A DNA stretch of 64,000 nucleotides, taken from assembly GCA_943735955.1 (NCBI GenBank), contig OX030955.1, positions 1,112,734 through 1,176,733 on the forward strand, given 5' to 3'. Each line of letters starts with the position of its first letter. Within the stretch, counting starts at the first letter, position 1. A model generated the notes under the pieces. That model did no database searches, was not told where the DNA came from, and saw only the letters and a program-made list of their open reading frames with translations. The DNA comes from Piscicola geometra (Eukaryota; Annelida; Clitellata; Hirudinida; Piscicolidae). This document shows, piece after piece, positions 50,759 to 61,743 of this stretch. A program made the position numbers and the translations under genes.

Positions 50759-51385
50759 CTAAAAAAACACTTTAAATAACAAGGTGCTGAATTTGATTAA
50801 TTTTTCAATAGATAATTGCAATGAAATGTATTAAATAAATAGGTATTCAACCGAATGCAACTTGGTCTTTATTTTAGCACACCTCACAAGCTGACACCGT
50901 TTTCTGTAGACAGTATTGGGTTGAAATCGCAATCAGCTGTGCCTATAGCTGGCTGGCAGAAAAGTAAATTTCTATAGCGCTCTCCATTTAATTCAATATA
51001 CACAAGTGCTTACAAACGTTAGTTTGAAAGCATATACGGGTTAATCTAGATTTGAATAGACTTTGTGTTTTTCTATATTTAGGTTTTCAATTTCAAAAAA
51101 ACTTGCTTTATGTAAACTCATGCATGTATTATAGAATAAAAAAATAATTTCAAAAACAATAATTGTATTAATCTTTTTTAATTAAGCAAATAGTTTTTCA
51201 GATTATCAGTGAACACTGACAGCCATAAAGCCTCATCTAAAAAATAAAATAAAATTTCTGAATTTGATTTTTGTTTAGTTTTTTCTCCTTTTTTTTCTCA
51301 CAATTTTTGTCATTTAGCGTCGCAGCATATAGTAAAACATAGCGGGAAGTATTTCACTCGTCTCTAAATATGAAAGCACTGGCTA
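50759..51385. other. Upstream region of the methyltransferase gene
   Basis: AT-rich. A degenerate fragment (TTTCTATAGCGCTCTCC-ATTTAATTCA near 50970) resembles the LINE 3' end, inverted. No gene seen. Confidence 0.45.
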
Positions 51386-51740
51386 CCAGTGTTATTTTCG
51401 TTTCATAAAATAATTATAGTTTTTATTTCAGTTTCGTTTTGGGATTAATTATAGTTTTCATTTTCGTTTTGAAAATAATTAAAGTTTTTATTTTTGTTTT
51501 CGTTTTGAAAATAATTAAAGTTTTTATTTTCGTTTCAGCTTTGAAAATAATTAAAGTTTTTATTTTCATTTTAGTTTTGAACATATATTAATTTACAACT
51601 TTGAACACTATTTTTTTATATCTAAAAAAATTAATTGATCATAAAATGAAACAGTAAACTAGAACTGTATATTAACAACAAATGAGTTTTAAAAATTAAC
51701 AGTCAATTGAAATATTATAAGAATTGAGTACGTAAATTAT
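51386..51740. repeat. Right arm of inner inverted repeat
   Basis: Reverse complement of 46644-46998. The first LINE copy begins 47 bp beyond its outer end. Confidence 0.85.
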
Positions 51741-51786
51741 TGAGTAATAACAAATTTGAAATATAATAACAAACTTACTTACTTAA

Positions 51787-53158
51787 CTATAGACCTATTT
51801 CCAATCTAACATTCATATCTAAAATAATAGAAAAGGTAGTCTATCAACAAATCTATTCATATTTAAATGTTAACTCCCTTATACCTTATTCACAATCTGG
51901 TTTTCGTTTAGGTCATAACTGTGAATCATCCCTCTTAAAACTCTATAATGATCTTATTTACGCCTTTGATAACAAAAAATTTTCTGTACTTGTTTGTTTA
52001 GATTATTCGGCCGCTTTTGACACTGTAGACCACTCTTTATTACTACTATTACTAAAAAATAAGTTCAATATTAAGGATTCTTCGTTTTTATGGATTAAGT
52101 CATATTTATCTAATAGATCTGTTTATGTTTCTTTAAATCACTGTACCTCTACCCCATCTACTTACTCATATGGTGTTCCTCAAGGTTCTATTCTTGGTCC
52201 TTTGTTCTTTATTCTATACGTCTCTGAATTATCTTCTATCATTTCCTCTCATTCTCTCAACTCCCTATCCTATGCTGACGATTCGCAGTTATATGTCAGC
52301 TTCGATACATCATCATATAATACTGTTATGTCGTCTATATCTTCATGTCTATTATCTATTGAAAACTGGTCTAGCTCAATGTCTTTAAAATTAAATCCAC
52401 TAAAGTTTGAACTTATATTTTTTGATAAAAATGGTAAACTAATTAATGGCCCATGTAATTTCGCCACTCATACTATTGTTCCATCTAATCATATTCGTAG
52501 CTTAGGATTTATTTTCGATTCAAAATTAACCTTATCAAACCAAATTCTATCAGTCACTAAATCTTGCTATTTTCATCTCAGACGTATCAGACAATTATTA
52601 CCTTACTTAGATGACCCTTCTTTAAAGATGTTAGTCTCTGCACTTGTTTTATCTCGAATTGACTATTGTAACTCACTCTATTATAATTTACCTGAAACTA
52701 CTTTAAAACCATTAAATAAAGTATTTAATTATGCTGCTAGAGTCGTTAGCCGTACTCCTATTTATCACCACATTACACCCTCTCTCATCTTATTACATTG
52801 GCTCCCCATCAAATTTAGGATTATATTTAAAATCTGTGTTTTTATGTTTAAATTAAAAAACTCCCCAGTATCCCCAATATACCTCAAATCATTAATAACT
52901 CACCCTCATAGAAGTCATTTAAGATCATCCACTCAAAATCATTATTTCATCCCTTCCATTAATAACTCTTTTGCTAAACGTTCTTTCCATTATGCAGGTC
53001 CATATATTTGGAACTCATTACCTCCTTATTTAACTACGTCTAAATCATTATTTACTTTTCGTAAGGATCTGAAGACATATCTGTTCGACAAATTTATTTA
53101 CGAGCGCTCTTGAATTTGAAGAAAGAGCGCTATAGAAATCTATTTGATTGATTGATTG
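51787..53158 (+). mobile_element. LINE (CR1/Jockey-type), 5'-truncated copy
   Basis: Begins within the reverse transcriptase (NYRPISNLTF) and is colinear with 56938-58310 without net indels over the part compared. The RT frame is open to the stop at 53111-53113 with few substitutions. Landmarks are SQSGFRLGHNCESSLLKLY, LDYSAAFDTVDHS, YGVPQGSILGPLFFILYVSE and LSYADDSQLYVSF (catalytic YADD). The 3' end is GAGCGCTATAGAAATCTATT plus GATTGATTGA. Lack of decay indicates recent insertion. Confidence 0.93.
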
Positions 53159-54344
53159 AAACTTACGATCAAAATAAGTGATAATTTAATTGACAAAGCG
53201 AAGCGGTAATAAAATACCGTTTTATAAATGGCGCTACTTTCATAAAGCCCAAAGATAATGTTTATAACATAGACATATATTTTTATATAAATTATAAATT
53301 TACATATTATGGCATACTCATATATATATATAGTATATATATAGGCTGTCGCATTTTTACATTACGCATTGAATGTTGCTAGTATGGAACCGGGTTTGTG
53401 GTTCGCTGAGCACAAAGAATAATGATTTTGTAGCTAAATTTGAAATTTATACTTTGTAGCAACTGAACTTTTACTAAATAAAAAAAACTGTCAGAATGTA
53501 ATTTTTTATTTGAAAAAAGTTTATTAAATTTTTTTCAAAAAATCACTTATTTCAATGTATGTTTGAAAGTTAAATGCACTTTTCAAAACATTGTTTCTAT
53601 GAAATTTAGTTATTAGATTGAATCTATAACTTGGAAAAATTGAATGCTAAGTAAAATAGTACTTGTTGTGTTTTCCATTTCGTCATCTTTGTTGACATCT
53701 TAAAAAGTAAGTCCGTTTTGTGATATTTTTTGCATCATCTTCACTCTTATTTTCATTATAATCTAATAATTAGATTAGTTAAACATCAGAAAAGTTCAAG
53801 TATTAGTTATAAACTTAAATCTCAGAAGTTGAAAAAACAAGAAAATATTCTGCTTCAAGACATCAGTTGCAACTGATAGGAAGAGTCATGTAGCTGTTAG
53901 AGATGTAAATATTAAATCAATCAAATTGCCAATCTCTTCAAATATCCAAAACAGAAAATGAATGAATGACAAATGTTCCTCAAACATCAGAATGGTTTTG
54001 GGATGCTTCTTTTTTCCTTTATGTCATAAAGTTAGCTAGTTGTATGGCCCTTTAATTTGTATTTAATCACGCTGATAGGACAATGCTAGTCTTATGTGTA
54101 TATGCTATAAAGTTTATAGTATAAACGAAGGCTTTCTGTTAACTTAATAGAGAGCCTTCGCCTGGCAAAAATGTCTCATTTGCATCTGGTTATCAGATAT
54201 TCTGCCCTTTATTGGGAGCTGACAAATATTTTTTAATGTTCAAAGTTTATATTGATTATTGCTTGATCTAGCTTCGAAGATTTCACTATTTAAAAAGTTT
54301 TCAGAGCAGATATATTGACCGTCAAAGCTGTTGCATAATGACAA
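53159..54344. other. AT-rich repeat-derived intergenic sequence
   Basis: Contains the second copy of the AAGCGAAGCGGTAATAAAAT repeat (about 53193-53290) and a TATATA run near 53325. No gene seen. Confidence 0.5.
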
Positions 54345-54605
54345 TAATAAAACGTATATTCTTATATACAAGTATATGAAGTTTGTATAATGCCGTTAAT
54401 ACAAGCCGGACACTTGATTTAATTATTTAGCCTACAACATATGAGACCTCTAATGCTAATTTCAACTTTAAATAGCTATATCTTCGTTATTTGTAATCGC
54501 TTAGTAATATATTTAGTATATTTTTTTTTTGCTTTAAACTTTTTTTTCAGAAAATAATAATTAAAACTCAAAAAAGTGAAAATAAAAAATCCGTGCAACT
54601 ACCTA
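54345..54605. repeat. Right arm of outer inverted repeat
   Basis: Ends CCGTGCAACTACCTA, reverse complement of the left arm at 43070-43356. Confidence 0.85.
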
Positions 54606-55660
54606 CATAAAGTTTATGAAAATTGTTACTGCATTTCCTAGTTATCTAGTATTTTAAACTGAATAGTTTAATATTCAATTATTGTCATGATGTCAATTTT
54701 ATCCACTGATTTCTTCTTGATATATATTTAAATAAAAATTATTATTATATTTTGCATAATATTTTTTAGAAAATAAATTAAAGGTTTTTCAATAAACTTT
54801 ATTGAATGAAGTCTTCAAGATATATAAAATGTACGCATTTTTTATCACTTTAAATTCATTAAAAAAAAGAAAGTAAAAAGGTTTAAAAAATGTAAAGATA
54901 AATAAATATCGATCGGTAAAATACTTTAACAATTGAGGTGAGCACATAGATATCCTACAAACAACAAGTAGTATAGATACGCTCTCTGTATGAATCACCA
55001 ATGCAAGAGACGGTTGTTCAAATTGTCCAACATAGAAAGAAAAGTATACCGTGACTTTGTTTATTTCTGTATCAAAAAGAGCGATATAAGATATTCTAAT
55101 TGTATAATATTAAATATATTTATTATACTTACCAGTTGTTAAAAAAACATTTATGGTTTATATTTTAATTGTTGGATTGAGTTTTATTTCTTGAAATTGG
55201 TAACCGAACATTTTAGTCTCAGTCTCTCAGTCAATCGTTTCCAGCTTTGAAAAACAACAATACACTGCCGAACTTCAAAAGACTGCGACCAGAGATTTTT
55301 TTAGATATTCTAAGATATTCAATCTTAGTTGATGAAGCCCTCCAAGAGCCTCTCTTGTTGGGAACTCGGGAGGACTTAGTTTCATTAGTTACTTTTTTCA
55401 TCATTATGTTTTAAATAAAATTTATACAGACTCTATTTTTCATTTGTTTTATTTTATTCAATAAAATGTTTTCATATGGAAACAACTATGTATTTTTATT
55501 AAAAAGCTGGACTTTGATAAAAGATCAATCAAATATATATAAATAATTAATATGAAGAATAAAATAATTTAAATTTTTACATGAGATATGGTTCATAATT
55601 TTCTGAAGAGAAATGCCTACTGCAGACTCATTCATGGTCTTTTAAAATCTTTTCTTTATT
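54606..55660. other. AT-rich intergenic, no gene seen
   Basis: Only short frames without recognisable content. Confidence 0.5.
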
Positions 55661-58294
55661 TCTTATGGTGGTCTCTGCTTGGTATATAAAAATTCACTTT
55701 CTGCTTCCTTTGATACTTCTTTTAAAAGTAACTCCTTTGAAACCCTAATATGTAGCTTCAAATTTCTCAAATTCATTATTATTCTCATATATCGTCCTCC
55801 TAGTGGCTCAATCTCTAAATTTATTGATGAGTTCTCTAACCTAACTGAATATGTCTTTTCCCTATCTACTCCTTTCTTCATTCTAGGTGACTTTAATCTT
55901 CATTATAATAAACCCACTGATACCTATGTTTCCAAAATCATCCAGATACTCAATACTTTCAACTTAACACAACATATATCTACTCAAACCCATTCATCTG
56001 GAAATACTATTGATTTTTTAATAACTTCACTTTCTAAAATATCTGATATATCTACCACCAAATTTCATCCTTCTGATCACTATCTAATTAACTTCAAATA
56101 TAATCTAAATAATAACTTTAATAATACTTCTATCAAAACGTATAGCAGAAACTGGAAAAAATTTAATAAGGACACATTTACTCTACTATTTAAATATTTT
56201 AGTTTCAATGGTTTCACTGATGTTGATGAGTTTCGTACATGTTTTAATGATTCTATTTCTTCAATTCTTGATATCATTTTACCTTTAAAATTGCGCTCAT
56301 GTCGTCTGCTGTCGAAACGGTCTCCGTGGTTCGACAGTGAATGTGCGACTCTGAAACGGGTTGCACGTAGACATGAGCGTAAGTTTAGGTCTCATAGTTC
56401 TTCCTTTAATTATAACCTTTACTTGTCTTCTCTTAACCAATACAAATCTATATTATTCTCTAAGCACTGTAATTATTTTAGAATTTCTATAGTCAACGCT
56501 TCTTCTTCAAAGAATCGTTGGCAGTCACTTTCTAAATTATTAAATAAAAACCTTCCACCTCCTTCATCTTTCTCTTCTCAAGATTATCATAATTACATAA
56601 CAAGTAAAGTAGAAACAATAAGGTCTAATTTTAACAATAATACCTCTATTCCTAGCCCTATTAATTATATTAACAATAGTGAATTTAATTTTGTCAGTTT
56701 TTCTTCAATTTCTCTACCTGACCTGTCCTTAATTATTAATTCCATGTCTACATCTACCTGTTCTCTTGACATAATTCCAACTTATTTGATTAAAGAATTG
56801 TCTGATATTTTTTACCCTATAATTCTTTTCATTGTTAATCTGTCTCTCTCTACAACTAAATTTCCGACTTTATACAAAGCTTCTGTTATCATACCTACTT
56901 TAAAAAATAATTCATTAGACCCTACTCAAATTTCTAACTATAGACCTATTTCCAATCTAACATTCATATCTAAAATAATAGAAAAGGTAGTTTATCAACA
57001 AATCTATTCATATTTAAATGCTAACTCTCTTATACCTTATTCACAATCTGGTTTTCGTTTAGGTCATAACTGTGAATCATCCCTGTTAAAACTCTATAAT
57101 GATCTTATTTACGCCTTTGATAATAAAAAATGTTCTGTACTTGTTTGTTTAGATTATTCGGCCGCTTTTGACACTGTAGACCACTCCTTATTACTACTAT
57201 TACTAAAAAATAAGTTCAATATTAAGGATTCTTCGTTTTTATGGATTAAGTCATATTTATCTAATAGATCTGTTTATGTTTCTTTAAATCACTGTACCTC
57301 TACCCCATCTACTTACTCATATGGTGTTCCTCAAGGTTCTATTCTTGGTCCTTTGTTCTTTATTCTATACGTCTCTGAATTATCTTCTATCATTTCCTCT
57401 CATTCTCTCAACTCTCTATCCTATGCTGACGATTCGCAGTTATATGTCAGCTTCGATACATCATCATATAATACTGTTATGTCGTCTATATCTTCATGTC
57501 TATTATCTATTGAAAACTGGTCTAGCTCAATGTCTTTAAAATTGAATCCACTAAAGTTTGAACTTATATTTTTTGATAAAAATGGTAAACTAATTAATGG
57601 CCCATGTAATTTCGCCACTCATACTATTGTTCCATCTAATCATATTCGTAGCTTAGGATTTATTTTCGACTCAAAATTAACCTTATCAAACCAAATTCTA
57701 TCAGTCACTAAATCTTGCTATTTTCATCTCAGACGTATCAGACAATTATTACCTTACTTAGATGACCCTTCTTTAAAGATGTTAGTCTCTGCACTTGTTT
57801 TATCTCGAATTGACTATTGTAACTCACTCTATTATAATTTACCTGAAACTACTTTAAAACCATTAAATAAAGTATTTAATTATGCTGCTAGAGTCGTTAG
57901 CCGTACTCCTATTTATCACCACATTACACCCTCTCTCATCTTATTACATTGGCTCCCCATCAAATTTAGGATTATATTTAAAATCTGTGTTTTTATGTTT
58001 AAATTACAAAACTCCCCAGTATCCCCAATATACCTCAAATCATTAATAACTCACCCTCATAGAAGGAATTTAAGATCATCCACTCAAAATCATTATTTCA
58101 TCCCTTCCATTAATAACTCTTTTGCTAAACGTTCTTTCCATTATGCAGGTCCATATATTTGGAACTCATTACCTCCTTATTTAACTACTTCTAAATCATT
58201 ATTTACTTTTCGTAAGGATCTGAAGACATATCTGTTTAACAAATTTATTTACGAGCGCTCTTGAATTTGAAGAAAGAGCGCTATAGAAATCTAT

Positions 58295-58320
<26 letters not shown>
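55661..58320 (+). mobile_element. LINE (CR1/Jockey-type) with endonuclease and reverse transcriptase
   Basis: An 861-residue open frame (55679-58264). The first 150 residues are the C-terminal part of an AP-type endonuclease (IYRPPSGS, LGDFNLHYN, SSGNTIDFLITS, PSDHYLI). The reverse transcriptase follows: NYRPISNLTFISKIIEKVVY, SGFRLGHNCESSLLK, LDYSAAFDTVDHS, YGVPQGSILGPLFF and LSYADDSQLYVSF. A thumb/C-terminal region ends KSLFTFRKDLKTYLFNKFIY. The endonuclease lacks its N-terminal catalytic residues and any ORF1, so the copy is 5'-truncated at about 55661. The 3' end has a GATT-type microsatellite tail. It is nearly identical to 51787-53158. Confidence 0.93.
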
Positions 58321-58325
<5 letters not shown>

Positions 58326-58342
58326 TGACCAACTTTCATTCG

Positions 58343-59922
58343 GGGAACGGACAAAAAGCCTCTCGGAGAAAAAGCCTTCGGATAAAATACCTTCTACAAA
58401 AAGCCTCCCGGAGAAAAAACCTCCTGGAGAAAAAGCCTCTCGGAGAAAAAGTCTCTTTGTAAATATTTTAGTATAAATAAAACGGACTTTTTATACAAAA
58501 AACGGTTTTTTTATAGATTTGTTTCACAATTTTTAATAAATAAAACGGACTATATTTTTAAAAAATTAAATAATTAAATCAAACTATAATTATAATTATA
58601 ACGGACTTCATTTTTTTATAGATTCGTTTCACAATTTTTAATAAATAAAACGGACTATATTTTTAAAAATACATAACTAGAACGATTTATCAAATACAAT
58701 AAAAATTATTGGTAAACGGATAAAAAGTCTTCAGGATAAAAAGTCTTCAGAATGAAAAGTCTTCAGGATAAAGTCTTCAGGATAAGAAATCTTCAGGATA
58801 AAAAGTCTTCAGGATAAAAAGTCTTCAGGATAAAAAGTCTTCAAGATAAAAAGTCTTCAGAATAAAAGTCTTCAAGATAAAAAGTCTTTAGAATAAAAAG
58901 TTTTCAAGATATAAAGTCTTCAGGATAAAAAGTCTTCAGGATAAAAAATCCTCAGGATAAAAAGTCTTCAGGAAAAAAATCTTCAAAAAATTAATTTTTA
59001 AGGAAAAAGAATCACGATCGAAAACCAGCAGAAAACCTAATGATTAAAGTGAGGAATTAACAAAAACCAAATAAAATTTATTCAAATGCTATTTCCAGAT
59101 TTTAAAAAAAAATTGAGCAAACATTAGATAGAAGTATGAAATTTAAATTTTTTAGTTTTAAGGATCACGTATTTTTCCTTAAACATTATTTCCTTATGGT
59201 TAAAGTGACGAAACAACAACAGCTCAAATGCTATTTCGAGATTGAACGAAAAAATATGGCAAAAATTAGATAAAAGTATCACATTTTATTTTTTAAGTTT
59301 TAAGGATCACGTATTAATCACATATTTTTTCTCAAAAATTAATTTTTTAAAGAGTTTTTTTCTGAAAACTTTTATCCTAAAGACTTTTTATCCTGAAGAC
59401 TCTTTATCCTGAAGACTTCTTATCCTGAAGACGTTTTATCCTGAAGACATTTTATCCTGAAGACTTTTTATCCTGAAGATTTTTTATCCTGAAGACTTTA
59501 ACCTGAAGAATTTTTATCCTGAAGACTTTTTATCCGTTTACCAATAATTTGTATTGTATTTGATAAATTAAAGTTCGTTTTAATTATTTATTTACAAAAA
59601 TATAGTCCGTTTTAATTATTTAAAATTGTGAAACGAATCTATTAAAAAAATAAAGTCCGTTATAGTTATAATTATAGTTCATTTTACTTATGTAATTTTA
59701 AAAAAATATAGTTTGTTTTATTTATTTAAAATTGTGACAAGAATTTTTTTTTTAAATCCGATTTTTATATAAAAAGTCTGTTTTATTTATACTAAAATAT
59801 TAACAAGGAGACTTTTTCTCCGAGAGACTTTTTCTCCAAGAGGTTTTTTTTCCGGGAGGCTTTTTGTAGAAGGTATTTTATCCGAAGGCTTTTTCTCCGA
59901 GAGGCTTTTTTATCCTACATCC
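58343..59922. mobile_element. Non-autonomous foldback element with tandem-repeat arms
   Basis: Arms of about 580-650 bp (58343-58995 and 59345-59922) are inverted copies, colinear from outer blocks (AAAAAGCCTCTCGGAGAAAA, ACCTTCTACAAAAAGCCTCC) through AATAAAACGGACT blocks to an inner array of a 16-bp unit, GGATAAAAAGTCTTCA. That unit occurs about 17 times in the left arm and 10 times in the right. The centre holds two direct repeats of about 145 bp (near 59020-59168 and 59195-59312), each ending AAGGATCACGTATT. CTTTCATTCG at 58333-58342 and 59923-59932 is a 10-bp target-site duplication. No ORF is present. Long structured arms plus 9-10-bp duplications recall Foldback/MULE-type elements; the superfamily is inferred. 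Confidence 0.82.
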
Positions 59923-59932
59923 CTTTCATTCG

Positions 59933-60714
59933 TCCTTCATCGAGTCTTTTGGAAATCTTTAAATTTTAATTTAAAAAAAGCTCAATTATACTTATAATTA
60001 GTAGCTAATTATAATGTTTGAATTTATAAATATGTGAGGAAAAAATTTATGTAATAGATTAATTGATTGATTGGGTGAAATTGTGGCATAATTTAATATT
60101 CAATAAGTTTAAAAATAAAATAAAAAACTACTTAGACAATGATACAAGCATTGTCGTATTTAATAGCTAATGAAATACCTGTGAAAAACTGTTTTTTGTC
60201 ACTACTGCAACCTAGAACCGCACATTGATAAGACATTATGAGTTTTTATTATTTTTAATATATTATTATATTTTTTTAAACAATTAATTGTACAAAATAA
60301 TTGACAATTAGTTAATAAATCGCAAGAGAAATAATAATTGGAAGACAATTGCATAGATGAAAAAGCACTAAAAATGTTCAAAAAATTATTATATATTTGA
60401 AAAAGAGTTTTCATACATTTTAAATATGAAAAAATATTTTAACTATTTTAAATACATTTTAAACAGCATTTAAGTTTTTTATTTGTTAGGGATAATTAAA
60501 CTATTTAACGTATGCTGAACCATGTTCGCATTCGCCATCTACAAGTTTTCACTACGTATCTATATATACTATATCTATGGGTGAGCAGTAATATAAGAAA
60601 ATAAAGTTAATCAAAGATCGCGAATAGAGTTAACGCTAACATATAACGAGCGGTAATCAGTGAGTTCCAGTATATATTACTATAGGTATATGGGCATACT
60701 TTGAAACTTATTTA
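59933..60714. other. AT-rich intergenic, no gene seen
   Basis: No coding or repeat structure recognised apart from short AT runs. Confidence 0.5.
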
Positions 60715-61036
60715 ATTTTCGTTGTGAAAATTATTATAGTTTTTATTTCAGTTTCATTTTTATTTTACTGTTTAATTTTATGATCAATTAATTTTTTTAG
60801 ATATAAAAAAAGTGTTTAAAGTTGTAAATTAATATATTTTCAAAACTAAAATAGAAATAAAAATGTAATTATTTTCAAAACTGAAACGAAAATAAAAACT
60901 TTAGTTATTTTCAAAACGAAAACGAAAATGAAACTTTAAATATTTTCAAAACAAAAACGAAAATAAAAAGTATAATTAATTCCAAAACGAAACTGAAATA
61001 AAAACTATAATTATTTTATGAATCGAAAATAACACT
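60715..61036. repeat. Solo copy of the inner inverted-repeat arm family
   Basis: Shares GATCAATTAATTTTTTTAGA, AAAGTTGTAAATTAATATAT, a series of AAACGAAAATAAAAACT blocks and the end CGAAAATAACACTG with 46644-46998, in the same orientation. Its left end instead resembles the 49300-49400 repeat, so it is mosaic. Confidence 0.7.
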
Positions 61037-61189
61037 GCTAGAAAGTATAATATCGTAGTATTTGTTATGAATATTTTACATGAATAATATTTTTTTATTC
61101 ATTTTCTTTTAAAAAAATGCATCCAGTCTTGGAAAAGATTTTCCATTCTTTTTAAAACAAGTAAGACACTGCAAATCGTAAGCTGTAAT

Positions 61190-61702
61190 GGATTAACCAA
61201 TATAACCATTCCGTAAGTTTTAGTGCAATTGTGTACCCAAAACAGTTTGAGGAAAAATCTAATGTTGAATTTCTTTAGTTTCCAAGAGAAAATGACCGTC
61301 TGCAAAGTTGGTAAACATCTGTGAAACGAACTTCATTGAGCAATAGCAAGAAGTCATGATGATCTAGAAAGAGGGTTTTGCAGTTTGCACTTTGTGGGAG
61401 GTAAGTCGAAATAAATAATTATGTATTTTTAAATAAAACTAGTGCATAAATTGTTTTCTGCAGCAAAACCATTCCTATTACATGATCATACCGACTATGT
61501 TCCTTCAAGATTTTACTTCATTGCAACCAACAACACTACTACAAGACGGGTAAAGAGAATTGTGCAAAATTTAGCAAGGCAAATCGCACTATTAAAAGAA
61601 GAAATGAGTCAACAGACAGCAAGGAATAAAACACCTGATAGGTTTTTGAATTTTAAAAAGTATAATTTTCTGCTTTATGGCACCATTATTTTAATTTATT
61701 AA
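61190..61702 (+). pseudogene. THAP-like zinc-finger remnant
   Basis: Pieces in THAP order are visible on the plus strand. A Cys-containing start near 61230 and a FPRENDRLQSW-like segment (61280-61310) are both interrupted by stops. GFCSLHF then lies at a donor-like GGAG|GTAAGT (61400). After an acceptor TTCTGCAG (61463) comes KPFLLHDHTDYVPSRFYF, matching the AVP-F end of THAP domains, and then a coiled-coil-like LARQIALLKEEMSQQ. THAP domains bind DNA and are frequent in P-element-type transposases. Stops in the first half suggest a dead copy. Confidence 0.4.
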
Positions 61703-61743
61703 ACTCAATATCAACTCAATATTATGGTGACTTCCAACCCTGG

